From Hevea brasiliensis (Eukaryota; Streptophyta; Magnoliopsida; Malpighiales; Euphorbiaceae): a stretch of 64,000 nt of DNA. The notes under the pieces were generated by a model. The model searched no databases and had not been told where the DNA came from. It worked only from the letters and a program-made list of their open reading frames with translations. The stretch lies in contig NC_079496.1 in NCBI RefSeq assembly GCF_030052815.1, forward strand, positions 66,329,652 to 66,393,651, given 5' to 3'. Positions 1 through 11,347 of the stretch are shown here, piece after piece; the stretch's first letter is position 1, and each line of letters opens with the position of its first letter. Both the position numbers and the translations under genes were made by a program.

Positions 1-2241
1 AAAAGAAATTCAAAAGTAAAAGAATTATGACATCATTCTTACATAAGCATGACCCAATAAATTTTAATTTTTAAAATTTGAAACTTGGGATAATTTTGAC
101 ATAAAAAGAAAATATAAAAAAAAAAAAGTCTTCTTCTTCCTAACATCATTACCGTCCACCCTCTCTCACTTCACTGTTTCATTTCTCTTCCATCTTCCTC
201 CATGAAAGCTCACCCAAACTCTTCAAAACCTAAAATTCAGCCACAAATTTTGTAGATTTCTTAGTTAAAACTTGTAATTGAGTCTTGTTAAGAAGATTGA
301 AGAAAGAAAATTTTAAGAAAGAAGTGGAAAATTGAAGAGGGAAAGGCTACGCAAGAGGTTAGTAAAGATCTTTCTCATTTTCTTTCTATATTCATGAGTA
401 GGCACTTAAAGTAAATTAGAATTTGATGAAAATGAAACAAAAATGACAAGTTAAGGAAGAAAGGGAATTTTGGCAGCCATGGAGTGTTGGGGGAAATGAT
501 GTGTTTTCGTTTGATAAATCATGTATGCAAGTCAAATTGAGTGGATAGATGTTAGTGGTATACTTTGATTTCATGAAGTATGCTAATTGGTGAATTAGGA
601 TTCTTGATAATGGGAAATTTGGGGAAAATTTTGGAGATTTAATGAATTGATGTAAATTGACCTAATTAATTCTTAAATTGGTCAATTGGTGGGGTTAGGA
701 GTGTGATTGAATGATTGAAATTGAAATTGAATTATGAATGGTAATGTCCAATTCTGAACAACCTGACCATGGTCCATTCAAATGTCCATAATTGAAATTC
801 TGTTGCTCCAATTGGTGTGAGGACAATTAGAGATGGAAAGTAAGACCAAAAACAATTTTTATGTAGAAACCTTGCCCTAAAACTGACCATAAGTTAGTGT
901 AAATTTAGGTTGAATCCAGATTAGGTACCCTGCCAATGGACAAAACTGACCATATGAACAGTACATGTTCAAATGGTCATAACTTTGAGTAGAAAGGTCA
1001 AATGACCTGATTTTTAAACCATTGGAAAGCTATGACATATTAGAACAACTTTCATGAAGAACAGAATCCCAAATTCTGATCATAACCAAATCAAATTGCC
1101 AACCAAAGTTGGATTACCAAATATGCCAGAACCTAATATTGTCCAGAATTCTGGAATTGATCAGTCCGGCCAGTTATGGTTAAATGGCTATAACTTGAGT
1201 TGTAAAACTCCAAATGGAGTGATTCAAAAAGAGAATTAAATTAGAGACATTAAGTAACAACTTTGATGAAGGAAGTTTAGCCAAATTTCTATTGTAGAAT
1301 AAGCCAATGGAACAATAAACTTAAGAGATAAAAACTGAAATTTTGGAATTTAACCCTAATAAGCCTTGCATTACAATTAGCAACAAATACCAACAAAATT
1401 GTGTACCAAAATATGATATGTGGGTATAATTAGAACTAACATACCTATTAATATTGAAAAAGTCAACATTTTGAAATGAATAGTGAAGTGAATAGTAGCA
1501 ACTAATACACCAATTGTAAGGACCCAAATTTTATAAATTGTATTGGCTAGATTAAGGCTTAAAATTTTTTTTTAATTGTTGGATTGCTTATTAGAAGTGA
1601 TTTAAATGAGTACTGAAACACTTTAAATTGTGTGTTTCAGTAGAAAAAGACACTAGGAAGAATAAGGAAACAGTGAGTCATGGTAAATAGACAACTCATT
1701 AGAGGTTTGTGCACAATAACTAAATTTCTTTTGATTTCCGAATTGAATTTTGAATTGAAAAAAGTTGTGGAATGAATTTATGGCCTTAATTTTATGTATT
1801 GGCCTAAATTTTGGGAAATTATTTGAATATGAATTGATGGAGAATTTGAGGTTTGGAAAATTGTTAAAATAGTTTGAAACCACATTTATCATGACTATAT
1901 GATTGAATTCCTCACTTTCTTGCTTAGTGGGATGAATTTGTTTTGTATTCCCTCTCTAGCTAAAGTGTTGAGGTGTGCGCCAGTTGAGGACGAATTGAAT
2001 GAGTACTCATAGATTTGTGCTAGCTAGCCTTAGTATTCCTTATTAGCCTTTGGCTAGTGGGATGAATCGGCTATTGGAGTTATGATTAAGCTGAGAGACT
2101 TTTCAAAAATTATTTTGTGATTTATGAAATGAGATTTGGCTTAAATTAAGAAAATTTTCTAGCTTTAGAAATAATGTATGATTTGTATATGTTTAATATT
2201 TCAATTGATTTAAATTGGCAAAAATTGTGGTTCATTTGTTG
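1..2241 (+). repeat. Tekay-type LTR fragment, truncated by the window edge
   Basis: Non-coding. The sequence aligns by eye, in the same order, with 48640-50559. Shared landmarks are the 'atgacatcat' block, the 'cttagttaaaacttg' block, the 'aacagtacatgttcaaatgg' block and 'gtttgaaaccaca'. It is therefore the middle part of a plus-oriented long LTR whose first part lies left of the window. Two of the degenerate 'cataact...ttcatgaagaac' modules common to LTRs here lie around 960-1260. The right side stops abruptly at the TRIM starting at 2242, and the usual LTR end (TGTTACA plus primer site) is not found beyond it. Short ORFs here have no family features. Confidence 0.75.
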
Positions 2242-2470
2242 TGTCACGACCCAGGGATGGGGTTGGGATGTGCTCGTTCAACCAGCTACGAACTAGAGTG
2301 GACTTCGTGTCACACATTAGAAATGCGAAGGAAAGATTTGGGCCATATATGTGGGAGCCTTCCTCACCTGGTTAGCGTACTTTTGGGAATGAAATCTCCC
2401 AAGGGACAAATCTGTGAGGTCCACGGGCTAAAGCGGACAATACTAACTGGAGATGGATCAGGGTACTACA
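2242..2470 (+). repeat. TRIM 5' LTR (229 bp)
   Basis: Starts TGTCACGACCC and ends ACTACA, directly followed by a Met-tRNA primer site. A second copy starts at 2545 and a solo copy lies at 7234-7461. The length, the TG...CA ends and the absence of coding capacity define a terminal-repeat retrotransposon in miniature. The 'aaagcggacaatact' block near the 3' end is typical of plant TRIM LTRs. Confidence 0.85.
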
Positions 2471-2544
2471 ATTTGGTATCAGAGTTGGACTCCCTCTAGT
2501 ATGGTGTGTGGTGCGAGGACACACCAGGTGGAAGTTGGTGGGCT
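2471..2544 (+). mobile_element. TRIM internal region with primer site and polypurine tract
   Basis: Only 74 bp separate the two LTRs. TGGTATCAGAGTTGG at 2474-2488 fits an initiator-Met-tRNA primer binding site. A purine-rich run (GGTGGAAGTTGGTGGG, 2527-2542) next to the 3' LTR fits a polypurine tract. No ORF is present, so mobility would depend entirely on enzymes supplied in trans. Confidence 0.8.
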
Positions 2545-3059
2545 TGTCACGACCCAAGGATGGGGTTGGGACATGCTCGTTCAACTAGCTATGCACTGGA
2601 GTGGACTTCGTGTCCTGTAACACCCTAGGCAAATCCCACATCGACAAAACATGGGAGAGATGCTGGGTTTATAAGTTGGTGGTTCATAACTCCTAGTGAC
2701 GCGTTTTAAAACCGTGAGGGCTTCAGCCCAGAGCGGACAATATCACTAGTGGGCCGGGCCGTTACATTATATTGTCCGCTCTGGGCTGAAGCCCTCACGG
2801 TTTTAAAACGTGTCACTATGGGTTACGAACCACCAACTTATAAATCCAGCATCTCTCCCGTGTTTTGCTGATGTGGGATTTGCCTAGGGTGTTACATGTC
2901 CCACATCGAAAACAGGAAGAAAAGATTTGGGCCATATATGTGAGAGCTTTCCTCACCTAGTTAGCGCACTTTTGGGAATGAAACCTCCCAAGGGACAAAT
3001 CCGTGAGGCTCACGGGCCAAAGCGGATAATACTAACTGGAGATGGATCGGGCTGCTATA
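2545..3059 (+). repeat. TRIM 3' LTR, interrupted
   Basis: Begins TGTCACGACCCAAGG and matches the 5' LTR up to 2615, where a 281-bp insert intervenes. It resumes after the duplicated TGTCC (2897-2901) and runs to about 3059, where the terminal CA has become TA. No 5-bp target duplication flanks the whole TRIM (left TGTTG; right GATTG). The outer flanks are also different kinds of sequence, so the locus may be rearranged. Confidence 0.75.
2616..2896. mobile_element. Foldback insert of two head-to-head TRIM-like LTRs
   Basis: A complete short LTR-like unit (2616-2765, TGTAACACCCTAGG...GCCGTTACA, 150 bp) is followed after about 4 bp by an inverted, end-truncated copy (2770-2896). Arms of about 125 bp are near-perfect inverted repeats, with a loop of roughly 28 bp. 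The insert is flanked by perfect 5-bp duplications TGTCC at 2611-2615 and 2897-2901, so it moved as a single unit. The unit differs from the TRIM it sits in, although both carry a 'gcggacaata' motif. A transcript across it could fold into a long hairpin. Confidence 0.8.
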
Positions 3060-4148
3060 GATTGATTCTGCACCTTGGAGGTTAGAAATCAATAATACCT
3101 CTTTTAGTTAGGGTTTAATGAATTCAATTTCTAAAATTCAATTCTTGATGGCAAATGAACCTTTAATGCATGCTAAATTGTGTTTTGGTATGATTTTGGG
3201 CATTAGAAATTGGCTAGACACATAACCCATTCGGTATGGTGCATGTAACCCTAGAAGAAAATTTTAAATTCAATGCTCTAATGCCCTTAAATCCATGCTT
3301 CCATGCCTTCAATTGGTATCAGAGCCACTATATTTGCCATTAGGATTGATTTTAAGGCTTAATTATGTGATTGGATGAAGTTTGGGTTGATTTGAAGTTG
3401 GTTTGGATAAAAAAACCCTAGGAAATGTCATTCTACCTCAAGAAACATGACCTGGGTTTTACATGGCCCAGGGCATGTTTTCACAGCACACGGCCGTGTT
3501 AACGTGCACCCAGGGGGCGTGTCGTTGAATGACATGGCCCGTGTCCCTTCTCATGCCCCAGCCCATGTCGGGCAGCCTTTACACGGGCCAACCCATGTTC
3601 AATCGCACCTCAGGCTGTGTAATTGTTACACGGACCGTGTTTTTAGCGTGCCTCAGGCCGTGTAATGGTCACACGGGCCGTGTTTTTCCTTAGGGGTGTG
3701 TTTGTTTTAGTTTTTGATTTTTTATGCAATTGTTGTATAATTTTGGACTCAGAATTAAGCCTAAACCTCATTAAATGGTTTAATTAGGATTTCCAATCAC
3801 ACAAATAATTTTGTTTCAATTTTTTTCATAAAATTAAGTTTAGAAAAAGTTTCTATATTTAAAGATTACTTGAATAAGATTCAAATTTAATTCTAATTGA
3901 ATATATGATATTCAATTTAATTTTAACATGTATATTTTATTTAATTGTTAAATTTTAATATGCATGATGGATGATCATGAATAATAAAAGACCAATGTGA
4001 TTGGATTATTTCTTTTATTTTTCTTTGGGATGTAAAATAATTAATTTATTTTAGTGGCATATATCATAAATGTTGTGATAAGTTAGAATGTAATTTCATT
4101 TATTTAAGGACTTTAAAGTCCAAATTCTTGTATATTCACCTTCGTATG
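3060..4148 (+). repeat. Non-coding element interior with a Met-tRNA primer-site match
   Basis: No usable ORF. TGGTATCAGAGCC at 3314-3326 matches the primer site used by LTR elements here, which suggests that 3327 onward is the leader of a non-coding, LARD-like element and that about 3060-3313 is an LTR remnant. The LTR start could not be defined. The stretch contains the GC-rich palindrome cluster at 3461-3693, then AT-rich sequence. It was continuous with 43719-44007 before the GTATG-flanked insertion. The ORF at 3447-3665 reads through the palindromes and is not considered a gene. Confidence 0.45.
3461..3693. repeat. Cluster of ACACGG(N)CCGTGT palindromes
   Basis: Perfect 12-bp palindrome ACACGGCCGTGT at 3488-3499. 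Odd-length versions ACACGGACCGTGT at 3628-3640 and ACACGGGCCGTGT at 3671-3683. Related degenerate copies (ACATGGCCC...GGGCATGT at 3461-3478, ACATGGCCCGTGT near 3530, ACACGGGCC...CCCATGT near 3582). The last two sit in a 43-bp tandem repeat (3608-3650, 3651-3693), both starting CCTCAGGC. This is a GC-rich island in AT-rich sequence. Confidence 0.8.
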
Positions 4149-5703
4149 TGATGGTTGCTGATTCCACAAAAAATTAACTTAAATTACTAGTAATGAAATA
4201 TTTTCTGAATGAATGCAATAAGTGGTAATCTAGGTCGAACCCTAGAGACTGAGTTACTAAATTTCGTGCACGTGTGTAACAAAAAAAAAAAAAACAAACA
4301 AATAAAGGTTGGGGGGGTTAAAGAAATCAAGTTCAGAAATTAAAGAACTAAATTTAGGTATAAAACTCTCAATTTAAACAAACTTCAGTCCAAGGTAATT
4401 CGCATTACAATGTATGACTCGATCATAGACAAAAGAAATACAATTATCTCTTATTGAATACTTAACGTAGATTTATCAAACAGTGAGGTAAAACCCCTAA
4501 CTTCCCTATACTCATCAATTTGAGCCCAACACTCTTGTTGACTCTAATTATTAACTGAATTGGTATTAAGCAATTCTCATCAATTTAATAACTGCTTTAA
4601 GAACAAGAAGTAGTTAAGCTTGAACAACGATTTATAAAATATAAATCATTTAATTCACCTTATTGTTTTCTTAGGTTAGTATCGAAAACTTGAATCATAA
4701 TCAATAAAACCTAATGGCTACTCACATTCAATCTTACACAACAATTACGAGTTAAGAATATGAACTAGCAATTAATCACATCAAACAATTAACTAATAGG
4801 CCTTTTTAGCAAATCATTCAATAGATAAAAAATAATAAAATCGAGAAATAATATGTAACACCCCTCACCCGACTACAGTGTAGCCAAGCAAGGCATGTCA
4901 CAATCGTTGCCGGAGCACCCTATCTTACCTTACTTTATTCCTTTAATAATTTGATCTCATTATATTTTAATATCAATTATTTTTCTACAGAGAAACTAGT
5001 GGAGTTTCCCCTATTTTATTATCAGTTGACATTTTTCACTATTCACTTGCTTGAAATTTTTAATAATATTTTATAATAAAAATATAATTCATGCTCATCA
5101 TATTCATCTCATATTCAATTCTTATAATTCACATACTTATTTGTACAAATCTATTCATACTCAATTCATATGTAAACATTCTCAAATTACATAAGTAAAA
5201 TTTTCAAATTTCCTTAATTTACATAATTTACAAAATAATTACATGATTTCATAATTTACATGATCTACAAATTAATTACAGTTCCATAATCTATATTTCA
5301 ACATATAATTCATAGTTCACATTACAAATAATAACTAATTATAATGTACAAAATACATAATATGATCTATTTGGGCCCTATCTACATGCATTGTTGAGGA
5401 GGTGACAACCTTGAACACTCTGCAGATCAGACTCCAAAATCTCTGTTTAGTATTCGCTGGGCTTTAACTTCAGTACTTGCACGAGGAAACAAATCCATCG
5501 CGCCAAGCATTGATGCTTAATGGTGCAATAATATAACAAGGAAATAATATAACAAGTAAAAATAATTGGAGCATAATTTCTATACTCAAGAATTGTACTA
5601 GGTTCATATGAAATTTTCCATACAATATATATTTCATCATTTATGTTGCTCTCTAGAATCTTTTTTTGTCATAAGTTTACAATAATCATTTATATAATGT
5701 ATA

Positions 5704-7233
5704 TGTCACACCCTACCACTCCGTAAGGCATAACATGATCCCGTAGTATACCTAATGAATTACCAAACTTCATATACTGATAACCCATTAAATACACTAC
5801 AAGGGATTTTAAACCTTTTCTTATTTCTTTTTGCAGTGGTGAGCACTTTTAACAGGTGTTAAATTTTTTTTTTTAACTGAAGTGAACCCAAATAACAAAT
5901 ATGAAGTATCAGCAATTTCTATATAATTTTTGGCAGAGTGCCATTTGTATTTTGAATAAAACAGTTCTTCAAAAACCTGTAAAAAGCACTTCCAATATAT
6001 TTGTTCAATCCCAAACTCCAGTATGGCTCAACACAAATCAATTTTCTCAACATTTGTCAAACTCAATTCAATATCAGTTTTCAATATTTCCAAAGATAGA
6101 CTACAAAATGACTGAGTAGTTCAAAAGCTGAGATAAGAAATAAATAAATTACAACTTTAGTTTACAACTGCTCAAGACCAAGTACAATATATATATACAG
6201 TACACATACATTATAATAAAAATTACAAAAAGATGAGATACTAATATACCTAATAGAATCCCAAAATGTAGCACAAGTAGCCTACTCTGCTACTCTGTCT
6301 GTCTGTCTGTCTACCTGCAACAGTAACGAAAAAGCTATCGTTGAGCCAATGTCTCAGTGGTGCACAACATTAAGAAAATGCAATTTAAAACCATAAACCA
6401 TAAATCATATAAACTGTGAATACTTAAAATCATAGTTAAATTTAAAAGACAGAGAATGTCATAAAGAATTTAAACTCCATTTCACAATGTATCAATGAAT
6501 ATCAATAAATCACATACACAGCTTAATCATCTTTTCAAAGTTCAATTCGTCCCAAAAGCCAATGGCTAATGAGGAATAACATAGCTAGCTAGCAATTATA
6601 TGAGTACTCATTCTATTCGTCCTCAACTGGCACACACCTCAACACTTCAGCCAGAGAGGGAATTCAAAGCCAATTCATCCCACTAGACAAGCTAGCGAGA
6701 AATTCAATCAAATATACATGATAGCTGTGGTTTCAAACCATTTACAATATTTTTCAAGCAATAAGTATCCATCAAATATTATTCAAACAAATTTTTCACA
6801 ATTTAAGCAATAACATACAAATTGTCATAATTTATTTCGACTGAAAATTCAAAAGAAATAATTGTTGTGCACAAACCTCTGACAAATGCCTTTTGGCCTT
6901 AACTCAGTGGTTTCTTCTCCTTCTCTGAGTCTTTGCTAACTGAAACACATAATTTGAAGTGTTTCAAAACTCTTTTAAATTGTTTCTAATAATAAAGTTC
7001 AATAATTAAATTTATTTAATACTATTACTTTCATTAGTCAACATATAATGTTGACTTTTGATGCACTCTAGGGGAATAAATTTCAATGTTATCAATATAT
7101 CACATTTTATAGTCCTTTAATGTTGGTACATGTTACCAATTTCATTTTCAAGTGTATTGCATTTTATTGCAATTTATCGGATTTTGGTATGCTGCGTTCA
7201 CCTAGCCGGATGACCTAGCTCTCTCAGTTTTCG
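5704..7233 (-). repeat. Element A 3' LTR, outer part
   Basis: Matches 26035 to about 27545 of the 5' LTR, including TGTCACACCCTACC at the tip, the 'ctgaaacacat' block and 'ctagccggatgacctag' just before the break. A short TCTG run lies near 6294-6312. The double-hairpin module is present at about 6310-6360, with decayed stems. The match ends exactly where a TRIM LTR begins at 7234. Confidence 0.85.
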
Positions 7234-7461
7234 TGTCACGACCTAGGGATGGGGTTGGGACATGCTTGTTCAACCAGCTACGCACTGGGGTGGAAACTTC
7301 GTGTCCCACATCGAAAACGGGAAGAAAAGATTTGGGCCATATATGTGGGAGCCTTCCTCACCTGGTCAGTGCGCTTTTGGGAATGAAACCTCCCAAGGGA
7401 CAAATCCGTGAGGCCCATGGTCCAAAGCAGACAATACTAACTGGAGAAGGATCGGGCTACA
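7234..7461 (+). repeat. Solo TRIM LTR at a junction
   Basis: A 228-bp copy of the TRIM LTR at 2242 (TGTCACGACCTAGGG...GGGCTACA). The left flank (TTTCG) belongs to element A's LTR. The right flank (CCCCG) is the beginning of a different LTR, so there is no target duplication. The final ACA overlaps the ACACCCC of that next LTR. The copy marks a recombination or deletion joint rather than a simple insertion. Confidence 0.75.
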
Positions 7462-9074
7462 CCCCGAACCTCCGAGTTATGAATAGTACCATTTTTGGTC
7501 CGTGACTAATACTATTCGAAGACACCTTGAGGACCAAAAATAAATAGAAATTAATTGAGATAGACACAATAAAAATTCTAGTGAACAAAAAAAAAAAAAA
7601 ACTAAGGACTCATCGGGTATTATAAAAAGAAGGATTATGACCCGATGAGGGGCATTTTGGTCAATTCACCTCAAGAATTGACTTTTGACCAAAATGTCAA
7701 TTAAATTAAATAAAATTAATGAATTGAATTATGGGGTAAAAATTGAAGAAAAATTCAAGTAAAAATATGTAAGGGAAAATTTAAGAAATGAAAATGTAAC
7801 ACCCTCCCGGTAGCAACTCCGTACATTCTACTGTTCCGGTGACCGGTGTCGGTCCGGACAGCTAGAACGTCCAGAAAAATATTTAAACTAAAGTCAGCAA
7901 CCATAATTAACTTAAATATTAATAAGAAAAATTTAGGAAAAATTTTAGAAATAAAATACAACCAAGCCAAATGAGCCCGTGCCCAAGCGATGGGTAACCA
8001 GAGGGAAGTTGCGGTTCTCGCAACGAGGAGCCCTAGACCCGGGGAAAAATTCATAAAATAATTATTGGGACTCCAGAGAAGGGTCATTGAGGTTCCTATG
8101 GCATTAGAATGCCAAGAAAATATTTAGAAAAATTTTTCAATCGGTACAGACAATTTTGACCCGTTAAGCCAAACGGAGGGCATTTTGGTCATTTCGCCTT
8201 CAGAGGTGATTTTTGGCCGACTTGTCCAGTTAAGTAAATAATTATTATGACTCAAAATATGAATAAATATTGCTAAAAATTAAATTGAAATGTGGTAGAA
8301 AAGAAAAATCAAATAAAAAGGCATTTATGACATAAGCTTGATGTAATTAGAACCCTTTAGCCAATCAAAACTTAACAAATACATTTATAAGACATTAAAT
8401 AAGAGAAAAGAAGTCAAAATAGGGAAAAACAATCTGCTCACCTTCAACTTCTTCCCCGAATTTCCATGGCCATTTTCTTCATCAAATTTTCAAGCTTTAA
8501 GCTTGCATTTTCTCTTTATCTATCCACCAAAATCCCTAAGCCCCTTTACAAAAATTTATCCCCACATCAAGAGGAATATTTTGATTATCAAAAAGTGAGG
8601 AAATTCCAAAATTTCTACAAGTGCAAGAAGAGGTTAAAGTGAGGTTAGTGCTTATTTATATAAGTATTTCTTTTATTTCATGTTAGGAACTTGAAATTGT
8701 TGTGAAATGGTAGATTAAATGAACTAAACTCATGTATATGTACCTATGAATTTTCGGCAGCCTTAGGAAGGAATGAATTTGATTGTATTAATGGACTTAG
8801 AATGAATTAGAGATTATGTTCAAAGTGTATACATATATTTATACAAAGAATGAAAGAGTTAAGTAAAGAAATTTGTGAAAACCATGACTTTGAGCTAGGG
8901 TTTAGGAGTAAAATGTGGACTTGGCTGATGAAATTGTTAAAGGACATTCTAATGGTCAATTAGTGACCATTTAAGGCAAGTTAATCATAATTTGAAGTGA
9001 GTTAATGCATGGCAAAACTAAAATGGAAGGCTGCCTAAAGACAGCAGAATTGAGGCAGAGATTGCAGCCCACTT

Positions 9075-10010
9075 AGACAGCCATAACTTTGGCTGTGTAG
9101 GTCCAATAGGTGTTTGGCCAATTGGACATGAAACTAGGCTTATAATGGCACATTTTTTCTGAAGAAACCATGCCCAAAAGACCAAAGCAAGAGGACCAAA
9201 AGTTGGCCCCAATCCGGATACCCTGCAATAGCACCTGCAGAAATGACCAAATGAACAGTAACTGTTCATTTGGCCATAACTCACTGTAGAAATGGTCAAT
9301 TGACCTGAAATTTTTACAGAAACAAGATAAGATATAAAAAAACAACTTTCATGAAGAACATTACCCCAAATTATGCCATTAACCCATTCAAATTATTGAG
9401 CAAAGTTGAGTTATCTAACCTGCAACTCTGCAGATTTTCATTTGAGCAGTAATGTTTGGATGGCTATAACTCTCTCCAGAAAACTCGGATTTAGGCGATT
9501 CTTGATCCGATGGAAACCTAAGGCATAGTAGAACATTTCATATGAAGAAAGTTAGACCAAATTATGAACTTAACTTGATCAAATTACTGACCAAAGTTGG
9601 ATCAAAATCTGCCAGAACCCAAGATACCAGTATGAACAGTGCACGTAAACAGTAAACTTATTTTGGCCATAACTCACTGTAGAAATGGTCAATTGACCTG
9701 AAATTTTTACAGAAATAAGATAAGACATAGACAAACAACTTTCATGAAGAAACCTACCCCAAATTATGACCAGAACCTAATCCAAATGGCACTCACAATC
9801 ACTGTTCATGTGACTGTAGATTTGGTAAAATTCTGCAGAAATGAAATCCGGCCAGCTGTGGTTTTTGGACCATATCTGGAGCTACATAACTCCAAATGGA
9901 GTTATTCAAAAAAAGAAATTCAACTAGACAAAATAAGGAACAACTTTCATGTTTGCCATTTCCTCAAATTCCCACTGCAACAGTGCTTAATGGAACAGTA
10001 AAATTAAGCT
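9075..10010 (+). repeat. Degenerate tandem modules of about 195 bp inside the LTR
   Basis: Units begin near 9079, 9271, 9461, 9665 and 9869. Each opens with a version of GGCCATAACTC, continues with 'caactttcatgaagaac', then 'ccaaattatgacc', then 'caaagttgg', and closes near 'gaacagt'. A 19-bp odd palindrome with arms ATGAACAGT/ACTGTTCAT lies at 9251-9269 (and 14599-14617 in the 3' LTR). Related modules recur in every Tekay-type LTR of the window. Confidence 0.7.
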
Positions 10011-10611
10011 TCAAAAACTGAAAATTCTGCCCTCTTGGTTTTAAGTTTAGAAATGGTATGGGTGCTCAATGCCAACAAGTTTTAAATGTAAAATGTGGCA
10101 CATGAGGAGTGTTAAAACCAATGTACATATTTTCTATGCAAAAGTCAACATTTTTGTTGACCAATGAAGTGAATAGTGACACTAAGACTTGAAATATAAA
10201 ATTTGTAATTACATAAATAGATTCTTGAATGTATAAATGAGAAAAGAAAAATGTTTTGAATACAATGGTACATGTGAACCATTGTTTAGAATTGTGATCA
10301 ATATGAATAACATAATGAATGAATAAATGAACCATATTAATGTATGAATGAGACATTAGTTCTCATTATTGTAGAGAGGAGAAATATTTTGAGTACAATG
10401 GTATATGAATACCATTATTGTGAATTGTGATCAATAGGAATGATGTAAGGAATGTATGAATATTATGATCAATGTACAAATTATGAAATTTATTGTGAAA
10501 TAATAAAGACATAAAGCACAACATATTAATATTTAATGATATTATATGCCCTTGTATTGCCTAGACATGTGTGTCAGATTGGATAGTTTGGCATGCCAAT
10601 AGGGTATTATT

Positions 10612-10720
10612 CATGGCTTTATGCCTGTATTCATGGCTTCATGCCCACATCCATGGCTTTATGCAAACATTCATGGCTTTTATGCCCCATTATGTGTTAT
10701 CATGGCTTTTTAGCCATACT
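10612..10720 (+). repeat. 20-bp minisatellite CATGGCTTTATGCC-N6
   Basis: Units start at 10612, 10632, 10652 and 10672 (period 20), with a fifth degenerate unit at 10701. The same array, with varying copy number, is found near 15947-16050, 53190-53290 and, inverted, near 29985-30070, 55590-55640 and 63560-63610. Confidence 0.85.
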
Positions 10721-11304
10721 GACTGCATACGTGGTTGACGTTCTGCGTCCCATGGTATGACGGCCCGAGGCACCGCGGTGTCCAGTGCCAACGACCCCTT
10801 ATCCAGTTTAGTCAGCCTGTCATAGGTTACTTGGGCAGTGAAATTTATTGAGATAAGCTAAGAATATTAGCAATTAAAAATATTAGAAATTAAATAAAAT
10901 AAATGAGTAAGATGACCTAAAATAAATTAGGATAGTTATTTATTAGAAAGAATCGAAATGAACTGGACAGATATCAAAATTTACTTATTATGAAATAATC
11001 TGAGATAACCTAGCAAGTATAGAGAAAATGCTAAAAGATTAGCAAAGAAAATTATAACATAAATAAATATTGCAAATGTGCTTATATAACAATATAAGCA
11101 TAAATTTATTATTTTCAAATCATTTTTCTTCGTACATTATTACTGTACATTGGCAAATAAACACATTCAAAGAAGACTAAATTAGGATAAAACATATTAA
11201 ATTTTAGAAACCGCATGTGAAGTATAAATAAATCTTAATTATTTGAATTATGTTTTATTTCTATCTTTATTTGTATATTATTTCCTTGTTATATTATTGC
11301 ACCA

Positions 11305-11347
11305 CTAAGCAGCAATGCTTAGCACGATGGAATTGTTTCCTTCGCGC
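11305..11347 (+). other. LTR double-hairpin module (element B, 5' copy)
   Basis: Hairpin 1 has arms CTAAGC (11305-11310) and GCTTAG (11317-11322). Hairpin 2 has arms GCACGA (11322-11327) and TCGCGC (11342-11347), with one A-C mismatch that is a G-C pair in the 3' LTR copy. Preceded by TTGCACCA, which is constant between families. Followed by CATGTACTG, where other copies have CAGGTACTG. Confidence 0.65.

Noticed and set aside
2616..2896. Cassandra-type TRIM with a 5S rRNA promoter
   Set aside because: No 5S rRNA-like internal control sequence is present in either unit.
3447..3665. 72-codon ORF with His/Pro-rich product
   Set aside because: It reads a palindrome and tandem-repeat cluster, with no family features.
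9018..9345. Pair of overlapping minus-strand ORFs, repeated at 14333-14693 and 56254-56568
   Set aside because: Repetition reflects the LTR copies. Both frames are open equally, there is no start conservation, and the segment is part of the 195-bp modules.
10066..10356. 96-codon minus-strand ORF, also at 15384-15674 and partly at 30321
   Set aside because: Identical because B's LTRs are near-identical. In the more distant LTR the frame changes, so it is not conserved as protein.
10612..10720. CRISPR-like array
   Set aside because: Direct head-to-tail 20-bp minisatellite without unique spacers, within a plant LTR.
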